From assembly GCF_016906535.1 (NCBI RefSeq), contig NC_057382.1:434001-498000 (forward strand): DNA of 64,000 bases, written 5' to 3'. A program made the translations under genes and the position numbers. The DNA comes from Rhizoctonia solani. Its lineage: Eukaryota; Basidiomycota; Agaricomycetes; Cantharellales; Ceratobasidiaceae. The notes under the pieces were generated by a model that did not search any database, was not told the DNA's origin, and saw only the letters and a list, made by a program, of their open reading frames with translations. Positions 36,813 through 48,970 of the stretch are shown here, piece by piece. Positions within the stretch are counted from its first letter, which is position 1; every line of letters begins with the position of its first letter.

Positions 36813-38067
36813 ATGGTATCGTTCTCACTGGGATCTATTCTGAGCTTGGTCGTTCTGGGGACGACCACAGTCGGGATCGCAGTTCCACTAATTCCACGAG
36901 ATCTGGAGACCCAATTCTACCAACAAAAAGAGGCAGGTTTCGCACTGGATCCTAACTGTGGACCTATTGGAGCAACCTGTATGTCTCTTAACTATGATTC
37001 CTTTAAATTGGTACCCTAATTTTATTTCCAGTAAACACCACAAGGTTTGCAGGTCCTAATGGCTCTCAAGCCTGGCTCAGCTGTGGGTTGAATACGACCC
37101 GAGGATGGCATCCTCCGAGATTCTCAATCAAAGGTGCGCTTGGATATTTTCCAGAGCCGGATAGGGGCAGCCTTGACTTAGACCACTCCATTAGATATCA
37201 TCTCGAAGGATCTCGAGGCGGCATCGAAGATGCCAAACTCGCCATTTACACGATGCGAGCAATACTTCCCCTTGTTCTACAAATACAGTGACATGTTCAA
37301 AGGTACGTAAGCCTGTGTCCTACAGCGCCCCTCCATGCGCCGCGGACATGCCCGTGTCGTAGATCCGAGGGCCTCTCGGTGGACACTGGACAGCAGGAAG
37401 AACTTTTGACTGACTTGAGCACGTTTTCTTCAATAGTTCCGGCGATTCTGATCGCATCGTTTGCAAACCAGGAGTCGGGGTGCAATGCGGAGACAATAGG
37501 TGGAGGAGATGAACAAGGATTGATGCAGATCACACCGGACAAATGCGGTGGAGCACCGGGCGGCAATTGTCGAGACCCGGTAAGTGCGGAGCCGTGCAAC
37601 ATGCTGAAGCAAGGTATTGATATGTGGGGTTTGGTAGGATTTTAACATTCGTACAGCTATTGGCTATTTCGCTGGTGAACTTTCTAGGCATAATGGTAGT
37701 ATTTTGCATACCATTGGAGCATATGTGAGTTGCTAGTCTATTCGGCGCTGATTTGATAACTAACTGTCACCGGGATTAGAACGGATGGTATGAGGGAATG
37801 ACCGTTCCCGCTGCTACCGCTGCTGCCAACACATCTTGTTGTCGATGCCAACAGAACCTAGACTAGTGAGTCGAGCTTACGTCCTTTTCGACTTGTCATT
37901 ACTAAACCCGTAAAACGTATTTCAGCATCCACCAAATGTGCAATGGATGGATCCAAGGTGTCGATGCCTATGCTGCCAATCTCGGATCTTACTTCAATCT
38001 ACGAGTATGCGACCAGCCACGACCAACTACCTCATCACCCGCACCAGCTCCTGCGCCGACGAATTGA
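36813..38067 (+). CDS. Secreted lysozyme-like (SLT/GH23-type) protein, paralogue 1
   Basis: Predicted extracellular lytic-transglycosylase-fold protein. Seven exons: 36813-36978, 37032-37133, 37195-37302, 37437-37613, 37657-37724, 37780-37865, 37926-38067; 282 aa, phases consistent. Seen: a signal peptide (about 1-24), NGSQAWLSCGLNTT, the family catalytic-type Glu in SFANQESGCN, then GGGDEQGLMQITPDKC, and a Cys-rich end with SCCRCQQNLDY. The order Q-E-S, then about 15 residues to GLMQI, is that of SLT/goose-type lysozyme folds. It is the shorter relative of the gene at 40298 and lacks the Pro/Ala linker. Near 37580 a perfect donor-like GGTAAGT is read as codons here, whereas the paralogue splices at the equivalent point. 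The natural substrate (bacterial peptidoglycan or chitin-type glycan) is not decided by sequence. Confidence 0.82.
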
Positions 38068-40192
38068 TTTATTTCGCTTGATGACTTGGGAGATTTGAAC
38101 TCGAAAAGGGGACCTGGGGGTATATTGCTTATTTATCACTTTTACTGAATTATTCGGAGCTGGTAGTTCCATAACTCACCTATGGTTATTTACGAAATGA
38201 ATGCCTCACACGACGCTATGGTGTGCTGTATATAAATATACCATGATATCATATGTTGAACTGAACCTGATTGCTTTGGGGAGCAGACTCGCAAGTACGG
38301 TCATCCATGGCGTCTCAAAAATTGCTTACCACACGATGGGGCCCGAGAGGGGCTGATGCGCACTCGAAGGGTATCCCTGGGTCGGACGCAGGGAGCTTCT
38401 CGCGATATTATGATGAGAGACTCACCAGCCCTGACGATCCATAATATTACCATAAATGTCGATCTTCATACAGTACCAGTAACTTATCCCGATCCAAGCG
38501 CCGATTGCTTGTATTGTGCAGGGATCGATATAGGGCCATCGCAAAAAATCCAGGGCGTATGATCGTGATTGCCTAACTTGTGCGATCTATTAGTTCGGTT
38601 CATCGGCATCAAACTGATATGAGGCCTTGTGGCTAAATACTACCTGACCGTCGTAGATCACTATATACGCGTCCAAGAGTCACTTTCGTTCTGTCGACTT
38701 TCAAAAGCAAAGAAGTGGCTCGACAGTCGCCTATTTTCATCTCGAACCGAACAGGATCGACAGCCATTTTGACAACAAAAAGTGTTCCCCCGACAAGTCC
38801 AAGGAGCAAAAGGACCCAACAGCAGCTGTCGACTCGGACCCGCGGGTGATTTCCCAAAAGAAGAACCGCGATCCAAAACTTGACTTGGCTTCTAAAGGCG
38901 TATTGATCGACGCCGGCGTCACCATTAGCTTTCGTGGTACGCCGCACACGTATACACAAACGCAAAAAAAAATCTGCAGGGACCCGAGCCTCGAATACAC
39001 CGATTTTTGGGAGTTTTCAGAATAGTGCATTTACTGGTCCAGATGTGGTCGGGCTCAGGTGTGATATTGATGGTGGTAGTGGGTAATGCGCGGTCTGTAA
39101 GCCAAGGGTTCGCTGAGTTGGCTCATGGTCGGACCGAGCTCGAATTTATGTCGTGATGCAAGTGGTATGCATGTGCATTGGGTTGCTGTAATCCCATGCG
39201 CCACGCTGGTCGTTGGTTGGTCCGAGATGTATGTTAAGGCATGGAATCTGTCTTGAGAGACATAGATGTATGAGTATGATCTCTTCTTATGATGTTCTAT
39301 TATACGGAAATCAACACAACCAACGATAGTCAAAACATTCGATGACAACGTCATTGCGAATGCTAATTACGATGACCAACAAAAGTGAATATAACGCATG
39401 ACACCAAATTACAAAATTAATACGGCACTTGTTGCTAGGATCTAATCTGACTGATTTATGAGGGCTGTCCACGGCCGATGAAGCCCTTGTTGGATGGAAC
39501 CGTGGGGGGGGGGGTCCAATTAAAATAATAGAAGGAATGTGATTCGAAGACTGAACAATTCATCGTGAACACCTGCCTTGACAAGGGTGTGTTCGCTCGA
39601 GTTACGTATATATACAGAGTGTTAGTCTATCTCGCAGGTTCACGTTGAAGGCCGTCCGATGATGGTTTCTGGGGGACACAACGTTTGCATTGAGCTCCAC
39701 CCATATTATGAGGGGGAAGGAAAAAAGGGTGCCTAACCATCTGCCAGAGTCCTGAGTATGTATACCTCTTCGTGAACTCTAATTTCAACCATTAGCGCAT
39801 ACAAGGAGCCTGAGATGCAAAAGGAAGTTGGTGACAGGTGCCTTCTTGGTGTCATAGCGCTCGGCGCTTGATGCACTAGAAGGTGATCTGCGGTAAAAGA
39901 CCAGGCACATGCACACCTCGTCTGGCCAAGTTATCCCAACGCCCATTGCCCTGTCTCGTAGCTCTTGCGCAGCGACGCCGCTCTGTTCTTATGCGAGGCA
40001 TTTTCTCCAGTCTCGCGCGTATATCGGACATATGGTTGCCGAAAGCAAAAGAGCAGGGGGTTAATTTGCCGGTTAATTGTTCGTCAACAACAGCAGAATT
40101 ACATAAAGTGGCGCATCGCCAAGCGATTCCAAGGCGTCCATGCTCGATCGAACACGAAGCGCACATGAGTAACAAATCGCGAAACGAGAAGC
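38068..40192. other. Intergenic, no gene seen
   Basis: Separates the two lysozyme-like paralogues. No recognised coding or RNA signal; a G homopolymer lies at about 39505-39515. Confidence 0.4.
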
Positions 40193-40198
40193 TATAAA
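40193..40198 (+). promoter_or_regulatory. TATA box of lysozyme-like paralogue 2
   Basis: TATAAA, 100 bp upstream of the chosen ATG at 40298. Its position also argues that the in-frame ATG at 40205 lies too close to, or upstream of, the transcription start. Confidence 0.5.
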
Positions 40199-40297
40199 TG
40201 GCACATGGTGTTTTCTAACTTCCCCTTCAGTCTACTTTTCAAGCCGAGTCTCTTTTTCTCTTGTTTTCCAGCCTACCCACCGCCGCTCACTACCGTC

Positions 40298-41666
40298 ATG
40301 AAGACCGTCGCTCCTATTTCTCTTGTTGCACTATTGGCTTCGTCTGCCGTAGCCGTCGCTATCGAAGCGCCCTCGTATGCTGCCGGCGTCTCCCATGTCC
40401 ATGCTCGTCTGCATGCTTCCCGTGCTCAGATGCGCCGCGAGTCCGGCGGCCAAATGTACAGGCGTTGCAAGCCCAAGTACACGGGTTCGCCATCTGCAAC
40501 CCCTGATTCTACTCCTGCTCCCGCCCCTGCCCCTGCTCCTGAGAACCCGGAGCCTGCCCCCGCCGCCTCTCCTGCCCCCGTTACTATTCCGGAGCCAGCT
40601 CCGGAGCCTTCTCCCGAACCCATCCCTGCCGCGAAGACCAGTGGAGGCTCCGGGGACTTGATCAAGGTCAAGTCGAATGGATGCGGTGATGTTGGTGCAA
40701 CTTGTAAGTGTATCATATTATAACCAATCGAACAGCCGTTAAATATGATTCTTATTTTATTTTAAATCACAGCGGATGTCACCAAGACTTCTGGACCGAA
40801 TGGTTCTCAAGATTTCCTCAACTGTGGTGTCAATACTGGAGGTTGGAGGCCTCCTTACATAACGGTTGGCGGTAAATATGGTCGATATTCGTCGAGAGTT
40901 GTGCTGATTACCAGAGCGTAGATCTTAGGTACAAGGACCTCGGGGCCGAGTTGGCGAGTGGAAACAGCATTTTCAAGAACTGCGCGCAGTACTGGGATGC
41001 CATTGACGACGCTTCTGGGGAGACTGGCTGTGAGTCTAACCAGGTTCAACCGATCTCAATATATCTGAGGGTCCTTTGATCTTAGTGCCTGCGATCATGA
41101 TTGTATCAATCATGATGCAAGAATCGAGTTGTAACAAGGATACTGTGGGCGGTGGAGGAGAGCAAGGTCTTATGCAGATCACACATGAGAAGTGCGCTGG
41201 AGCCCCTGGCGGCAACTGCAGGGATCCTGTAAGTCATCGTCATTGCCGGATTTGATCGGTTTACTGATAGTCCTTTAGTGGTTCAACATCCATACTGGTG
41301 CCAGGTACCTGAAGGGCCAAGTTGATGCCAATGGCGGAAATGTTTTGAAGGCAATTGGATCATACGTGCGTGGGTTATTCTTTGCCCGATCGGTCTTGTG
41401 CTAACCACATGCACTCGTAGAACGGCTGGGTCGACGGCATGACTATTGACTCGGCTACCGCTGCCCGCTGGTCCGCCTGCTGCAGGTGCCAGAACAACCT
41501 TGACTAGTGCGTACATATATATACAACCTCACTCTATCATCGAGTTCTAAGCTCTTGTTTCCCATCTAGCCTCCATCAGTTCCTGAACGGATGGCTCCAG
41601 GGCAAGGACGCCTACTCGAACGGTCTTGGCGTGTACAACAACCTCGCGGTGTGCGGTGCCTACTAG
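40298..41666 (+). CDS. Secreted lysozyme-like (SLT/GH23-type) protein with Pro/Ala linker, paralogue 2
   Basis: Seven exons: 40298-40703, 40773-40871, 40922-41029, 41086-41228, 41279-41365, 41421-41506, 41570-41666; 341 aa. I chose ATG 40298 (MKTVAPISLVALLASSAVAV) over the in-frame 40205 because it starts a proper signal peptide and lies a normal distance from a TATA box. A Pro/Ala/Glu linker (about residues 65-115, PAPAPAPAPE-like) precedes a domain with GPNGSQDFLNCGVNT, the Glu motif SIMMQESSCN, GGGGEQGLMQITHEKC, GAPGGNCRDP and the C-terminal CCRCQNNLDYLHQFLNGW. Six or more Cys suggest disulfides, as expected for a secreted protein. Family logic: cleavage of beta-1,4-linked aminosugar polymers in competing microbes or in the fungus's own wall. 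Confidence 0.88.
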
Positions 41667-43870
41667 CCGAGCGGGAATTTTAGAATTGAGGATTATCGAT
41701 TTGAGGACTGGGTTTTTTGCATTAACTCTATGCCGCTCGTTTTATTTTATATAGCTTATTAAGTTTTACTTCATTCAATTCGATGGATTGGTTCAAGACT
41801 TGTCGTATTCTGAGTAATGGTAGTTAAATGGTCTCTTTGGGTTGAGCAAGTCGGTGCGAGCGAGTGGATGCGATTGAATTTACATGCTCAGAAGACGGTA
41901 TGACTCGCATGCGAACCAGTCTCACGTGAACTGGGCTCACCTGGGTAACCCAGGTGCCATCGGACTTTGAACGTCGTTGTCAAGTTAAAAGCGGGCCCGT
42001 CAACCCACCCAAAACAGATCGAAGCAATCGTTTATAAAGGGGCGTTTGACGATAGAGGACATCAATCAAACTTTGAAACCATCGTTTGCAAAAGAAAGTT
42101 TATTCTCGACCTGATCGACGGCAACAAAGAGGCGGCTAACAATATATATTATTACAGAAGAGCAGGCTGGATGTTGATAGGAATTGGCAGAGCGTTGGCT
42201 CAGTTGGCTCCGGCTGTGTTGTCCCGCTCTTGGTTGCAGTGGCCCTGATATGCGATAGCTGATCCGTGACCAGTGTGCTTTTGAGCGAACTCAAGACAAC
42301 ATGATGGGACCCCGGCGCTAGTACGAGCAAGTGTTCGATATCGTCACATTTCCGATCTCAGCATAGTCATTTTTAGCCGTATATACGCATATATACACAA
42401 CAAAGACCATAGACCACGGACTCAGTTGAGCGTAAATTAGAGGAATTCGAAAGGAAGCGTTGATACACTCATGAGAGGTCCGACGAACAGGACAAGTGGT
42501 ATGAATTCAATGAACGACTGACCGTTCAATTCAGCTGTGTGTATATGGCACTGGCGACAGTATAAATGATAGCCAGGTGTTTTGTATATTAGAATTTGAA
42601 TACACCATGAGCTCAAAGCTCTACGTACATAAGGAAAAAAACACGGCGTAAAAAAGGTTGATGCCATGAGGAGAGGAAGTTCTCCTACATGTATGCACGG
42701 GTGTCCAAGAGTTCGCAACTTGACGACATGGGCTGTAGGAGTGAGTTTAGGAGCCCGCGGAGAGTTATAAGCCTGGACTTGGCCGCAGGGCGCGTAGGGC
42801 CGCCCGTACTTATATGGGTCGCATGAGTTCTGTGTGTTCTCCCCCTGTACCTATCTATTTCCTGTTCTTTTGTATGTAAGTGGATATGCTCTAATGTAGC
42901 CTTGGTGTCCGACCGTGTGCTCGGGCCCGAGTAATAAATGGTATTAAAAAACACGGGTCGCATTTGTTATCGCCTTTCATACCTGTACCGTTTCGTGCGC
43001 TTACCTTGTGCACATACATTTCATTCCCGCCCACTATCCCTAAGATGATGCAGTTACTCACACACATATTGCTTCATCTCTACTCATCCACCACCCTCCA
43101 TTCCTGTGGCCACGGATGGCTACCCGACCCTGGAGTCACACTCGCGTCTCGGTGCCCCAGTTCCCATCTGCACGCTCCGCGCCAGATTTCCCACCCGCTC
43201 TCATTCGGGACGACATCTCTGTATAGTACAGTATTCTATCAATCACTTATAATTTACACTTTACCTTTGGCGGGAGCGGCTACAAAACTCCCAAGGCCAA
43301 GTCGGTATTATGTTTTAAAAGTTTATCGACTCAAACTTAAAATTGCATAGTTGTGCGATTTCCTACGTTTAATCGGGTATGCTTTTGTCGTCTCTGTGAG
43401 GCATTTAATATAGCACAGCCTCTTGATACATTGTTCATCATCTACCAGTCGCTAATTCTATATTGGTCTTCCGGATATATTGCATAGTAATTCATAGTCA
43501 ACTTTATCTTCACCAAAATTGCAAATTTAAGTGCAGAATGGGAAATAAGGACAGAGATTTCGTGCAACTTCTAGACAATCTATGGAAGGCACAAAGTAAA
43601 GCGAGCGTTTACATCTCGTAAACACGAAAAGGGTATTGTCGAAAGCTCTGGCTGTTTGGAATTCACAATACACTACAGAACAAAGAGAAAATAGAACGCA
43701 CTGTGTTGATACACACCTTGGCACTGGGGCTGCCCTAAGTACCTCCGAGAACAAATAAAAGAAAGATGTCGGTTCATGAATCAAGTCAAAGTGATTGCAA
43801 AATGCAGACAAAGAAACGCGAATGGTCTCATGTACTTGGATTGCGCGCTTGTGTAGCCGGTTTGGCAGAG
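41667..43870. other. Intergenic with repeat copy C
   Basis: No gene recognised. The 3' flank of paralogue 2, then the dispersed repeat (about 42960-43250), then the 3' flank of the intact TPR-CHAT gene. Confidence 0.4.
42960..43250 (-). repeat. Dispersed repeat, copy C
   Basis: The reverse complement follows copy A (7290-7610) block by block: GTCGTCCCGAA, GCGGGTGGGAAATCTGGCGC, GGGGCACCGAGAC, GGGTAGCCATCCG, AGGAATGGAGGGTG and TAGGGATAGTGGGCGGGA. No coding signal. It lies about 600 bp beyond the stop codon of the intact TPR-CHAT gene. Confidence 0.65.
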
Positions 43871-46800
43871 CTATGACCCTATGTGTATATACGGCACCCA
43901 CCGCCCAAACTCCTTCTCCCCAACCTTCTCGCGCAGCCCCGCAACTGCTTCGTGTAGCGCCTTTCCTGCCTCTCCGTTTCCCACCTTTCCATCCTTCATC
44001 AGCCGCCCATATACCTTATCAGCCACAAACGGTGCGTCCTCGTCCACCACAGACCACATCGACGCAATCACGCTCGGATACCCTGCCATCAGCATCCCAG
44101 ACGCAAGGTGGATCGCTTCGTCGGGTAGCTTCGCGTCACCTGTGGCGGTTTGACATGCGGACAGGAAGGCAGGACCCTTGTTTCTGAACGACCGCTGAGT
44201 GATGGCGGCCAGGTCGAGAGTGCCGTCATGCAGAAAGAACCCACTTTTTGTCGGATCATCGACATTCTGGTGTGCGTGGCAGGCAAGGTGCACCCAGTCG
44301 TACTGCTCCATTGCATCGAGCACGGCCACGGTCGTGGCTTGACTGTCTGTGAGTTCTGCGTACGCCAGTCTACTTTGTGCATGAGTCCGGAGATACTCGA
44401 GCTCCTTGACGGTGCCTTGCAATGGGCTACGACCTGGTGTAGCTGCTTGACCAATGGCAAGTACCTGAGGGGGGCGGTTGGCGACGGTGGGCGCAGAGGA
44501 CAGCAGAGCAGTGAGAGTGGGAGTGTATGAGGATATGACGTAGTCAAACACTCGCGACCGTGGCTGGTCGTAGTCTCCGGCGGCATGTAAGGGCAGGAAT
44601 GACAACACACCAGTGGGACACCATGTGACATGAGGGAGGTCGTTCGTGGGATCGTCCTACATAACGAGCTTTAGTATGTATGCGTGTTGTGTACTTTTCT
44701 GGACGCACCAGATATCCCAGGTGGTCAAGCACTGGTCTGACCAGGTCTTTCCAGAGACCGGCGAGCACAGCTCCAACATCTGGATCAGGCGGAGGGTTCA
44801 TCAGATGGAACCCGCGCTCCCGCAGTCCCTTGATTCGCAGCATCCGTTCTATCTCAGAGCGAGCACGCTGTGCCTTAACCTCGGTGAAGTTAGGCAGAGC
44901 GAGATGACGGATATGAACCTGGCCAGGCAAGATCACAAGGGCGTCGCAGTCAGATTGATGGCAGTTGACGACGACCACAGGCCCGTACCGAGCAGCCCGG
45001 ATCAGGTCATCGGCCTTTGCCGGCTGAAGAAAGAGCTCAAGCCCGGATAGGCTGCGTGCTTGAGCCAGCAAGTCGCTGTACTCCCTTGCTAACCGATGGC
45101 GATGTTCCGGAAGGAATACAGTGGAGTCGGGAGACGGGAGGCCAGAGCTTGCATGATGGAGTTGCTGTGCAACTGACTGGAGGCGACTGGCAAGAAGTGG
45201 GTCGGATGGTGTAAGGCTGCCTACAGGAGACCGCAGCATGAGGGTCTGGCTCCAGACGATACAGCGTGCATGCTCGAGCCACTCGAGTGCCAGACTGTGC
45301 TCAGACGAACGAATAGCAGCAGAGGCAGCTCGTACGGCGACACTGTCGGCCGATGAGAGGTCATGGTATCGCTGAGCGGTAGTGGCGCCGAGCCAGATGA
45401 AGTGGGGAAGAAGGCTGATGACTATGCGGAAAGCTTCGATTGGGTTGAGGTAGGTATGGTCGGATGCGAGCTTTGCCCAGCGAAAGGCGTTGTGGAACAC
45501 GTCGCGGGGAGAAGCAGCGGATAAGTGAGACGCTTTGCGGAAAGAGTGGAGAGAGGCTGCTAGGTGGGATGGATGAGCGTTAAGCTGATACTGGTGATGA
45601 CAGGATGTAGCCCAGTCAAAATGCCGGGTGGGCAGGTCGGGATGATCGTGAGGAGTGAGGGCGAGTGCACGGGAATAGCATTGGACGGATTGCTCGAGGT
45701 CTGCTAGTTCTCCCATGAGTTGATATCGATCGGTGTGAGACCCTCCTAGAGCAGCATGCCGGCGTGGCAGGTCAGGATGGCCGTCGGGAGTGAGGGCGAG
45801 TGCACGAGACTTGTACTCGATCGACTTTTCGAGGTCGGCTGGATCTCCCATGCGTCGATATCGATCGCTGTATGATACTCCTAGAGCAGCATACCAGCGT
45901 GGCAGGTCAGGATGACCGTCAGGAGTGAGGGCGAGTGCACGAGAGTCGCATTCGATCGACTTCTCGAGGTCGGCTAGCTCTCCCATGCGTCGATATCGAT
46001 CGCTGTATGATCCCCCGAGAGCAGCATGCCGGCGTGGCAGGTCAGGATGGCCGTCGGGAGTGAGGGCGAGTGCACGAGACTTGTACTCGATAGACTTCTC
46101 GAGGTCGGCTGGATCTCCCATGCGTCGATATAGATGGGTGTATGACGCTCCTAGAGCAGCATGCCGGCGTGGCAGGTCAGGATGGCCGTCGGGAGTGAGA
46201 TCGAGCGCACGAGACTTGTACTCGATGGATTTCTCGAGGTCGGCTGGATCTCCCATGCGTCGATATCGATGGGTGTATGCCACTCCTAGAGCAGAATTTC
46301 GGCGCGGCAGGTGAGGATGGCCGTCGGGGGTGAGGGCAAGTGCGCGGGATGAGTACTCGATCGATTTCCCTAGGTCTTCCACTCGCCCTATGCGTGTATA
46401 GCACATCCCATAGGATATCCCCATATTGCCCAGCAGTACTGACAGTTCTGGATCGTTCTCCGAAACTAGTTCAAGCGCACGGACACCGCATTCCATTGAC
46501 TTGTTTATGTCGTCCAAGTTCCCAAGTCGCCGATACCGTTCGTCGTAGTACACTCCAAGCCAGCTAATTCGCGACGACATGCTTGGATGTCCACTGGGTG
46601 TCAAATCTAGGGCGCGAGCCCCATATTCGATTGCCTTGTCTATATCGTCTAGGTTTCCGAACCGTCGAAACCGAGCGAGGCAGGATTCTGCCTGTTCGTG
46701 TAGGTCTTCATGATCTGCTCCGCCTTTCATGAGCAAATAGGTGAAGCGTATCATACCAGTTCTGACACTCGCCTGGGCTATCCATCTGAGGATCGGTACC

Positions 46801-47110
46801 TTAGTGCTCCTTTACTCACTAGCTGTCAGGTCTGTTGTCGTTCACTAGGCTATGTACTTATCTGCACCCGAGGTGTGCAGTCCTTCAGCTAAAGTACAAG
46901 ACTGATGGGGATAGCAAAGTTCTACTCACTTGGTAGTCTCAGACGTCTTGCTCGTTGTTCTGCTAAAAGCCCTTGGGTCGCTTTCTCTCAATATTCCGCT
47001 TACTGGGTGAATGACTCAGCGCCATGCGCATCTACAACTACTAGCGGTCGGATTGGATGTGCTAACCTTATGGTCTATTCTTAGTGGTCGACACTTGCTG
47101 CCGTTTCGAG
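43860..47110 (-). repeat. Segmental inverted duplication, - strand copy
   Basis: Reverse complement of about 13540-18480; covers the whole TPR-CHAT gene and roughly 350 bp upstream. It lacks the 420-bp insertion and has fewer TPR units, so it preserves the older arrangement for at least the 5' part. Confidence 0.8.
43871..46754 (-). CDS. TPR-CHAT protein, intact copy
   Basis: Two exons on the - strand, 46754-44709 and 44656-43871, with a 52-bp GT-AG intron; 943 aa. N-terminal: LHEQAESCLARFRRFGN, then eight 45-aa TPR-like units (MGDPADLEKSIEYKSRA, LALTPDGHPDLPRRHAALG). A helical middle follows, with the conserved segment of the duplicate (LEWLEHARCIVWSQTLMLRS). C-terminal CHAT domain: WCPTGVLSFLPLHAAG, the candidate catalytic His in HLACHA, Cys in LSACQTATGD, and DEAIHLASGMLMAGYPSV. 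Established: CHAT domains belong to the caspase-like peptidase clan, and TPR-CHAT architectures act as regulated proteases. Inferred: a cytosolic sensor-protease, perhaps in non-self recognition or cell death. Start codon GGTATGATA at 46754 is the first ATG of the frame. No partner gene such as a gasdermin-like one was seen in the window. Confidence 0.87.
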
Positions 47111-48970
47111 AAGATGTAGTGGCTCGAACTATTGTTTAGGCGGGGTTGAGTTGGGTGGGTGCGGCAACGGCGGTGCTTGCCGAGCCCATACGAGTCGTGT
47201 AGCCATTTTGTCTGTTCCTCGTGGGTCCTCTGCTTGCTCTTTAGCACAGCACCATGTCTGTCGGTGACAGGTAGATATTCGGTGCTCGTATTCTGTGTCC
47301 ATGCATTACAAGCAGTGCTGAGACCCCTTGGGCTGTGCAAAGATTTGATGCTAGCGGCGCTCGCGCTTGTCATCACGTGGATCCTGCTCTTGGATTTTTT
47401 ACTTGTTTCTCAAGGCGTTTCCTTTTAAAGATCAACCCAACCTGCGCTCATTAACTGCCAGAGGCCTTCATTTGTTCATGTTAATCAACTATGTTGTCTT
47501 TGATTCATGAGCCCCAGAATGGCCAGAACACACCCTGAGCTATAGAAGACAATCTCATGGCAAACACACGGCGTATGGCCGCTTTTACCAACAAATTGGC
47601 GCTCCCGGTAGAACAGCACTATCAGACTTGACTTGGTCTGAGCATGCGGCAATAGCTAATTTGCTCCGCTCTAATTGGGTAGCATATGCAAACACTAGAG
47701 CACTAGTACGCAAGGGTGTTTTACAACCCACCTTATGACAAGAACAAAGCAGCAAACTCTCACTTCCCTCTTGACGCCACTGCAATCTTTTCTTTGACAG
47801 TTTACCTAGCTACGTGCTGAATATTGTGAGTTTGGTCAACAGATTTTCTAGAAACATGTACCAAATGATGTGCGTGTGGTACAGAGTCAACTTGGTGAGA
47901 CATAGGAGTCCCAGAACACAAGATTGGAACAAGATTCAGATTCTCTACAGCTGCTTTGCACAGCAACTGCCTTGCAGGACACATGCCCACTATTGCCCAC
48001 CGCTTCTCTTCAGGCAAAGGCATGTCTTGTGATTTTGGTAATTTTTTTTTGATCAACCAATGAGATGTGCAAGGATTGGAACTTGTTGAACATAACACTT
48101 AGTTGCTTGTCCCAGCAACTATGCGTCAACAATGTCCTGCACAATTGTTCTCTCACTTTTAGACTACCAACTGTTTCTCCCTGTCTATTGTCCCTTACCT
48201 TCTCATTTGCATGTACTCATGGATTCTATCTTTGAATTTTCTCTGTATACGCAGTATATAAACAATAGATTCAGACTGCTCAAACCTCAGTGAATTTTTT
48301 CCTTGTTCATTTACTTATCAATCATCACCTTTGAAGCTCAGTTTTGCTTTATATACACTGCATTTATCTACATTTGAGCTGTCTGTTTTACTTGGTTCAA
48401 CAGAACTTGTTTCCAAAACTCCAAACTGCGTATGCTTTATACTGGTGCCTGTCATCTGCTATCCATTGCTTCAGGAAAATACTGCCTGCTCAACCTTCCT
48501 ATCAATGCAATTGCGGACTAACATGCTAGTAGGTCCCTGGAGCAACTGTTGAAGCAGCAATAGCAGGGTGGCTATGTATGTGTACAATGCACCAACTATA
48601 ATGCTGACAATTGTGACAGGAGTTAAGTTGACAAACCGCTATTTATGTATATTGATACTGGGCACAGGCTGGTCTATCATGATATGTCTGACATTTTGTT
48701 GTATTTTCACAAGTGGGATAAATCAGCAAAATTTGTTATTTGCTAGTCAATCCATAAGCTCTTGGAGAAACTATTCAAGTGAACCCAAGAGGGGGAAATG
48801 ATTGATTGTTGAACACCAAGGCCGGAGCTATCATTTGCTATTATACTACAAGAGTCAAGGCAAGTCAGTTGAGTCAGCTTCAGAGAGATGTCATCTACAA
48901 CAAACAAATTGTGTGCACCAGGAATTTGGTTCCTGGCCTGGTCAAGACCAAATGGCAAATACGCCAATAC
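46755..48970. other. Unclassified AT-rich region between the TPR-CHAT gene and the retrotransposon nest
   Basis: 46755-47110 is duplicated upstream sequence of the TPR-CHAT gene. From about 47460 the DNA changes to AT-rich sequence with many short open frames and no recognised protein. A TATATAAA motif near 48250, followed by pyrimidine-rich sequence, resembles an LTR promoter, so part may be an old LTR, but no matching second copy was found. Confidence 0.3.

Noticed and set aside
40205..40297. Upstream in-frame ATG at 40205 as the start of lysozyme-like paralogue 2
   Set aside because: It lies only 7 bp after the TATA box and adds residues ahead of a complete signal peptide.
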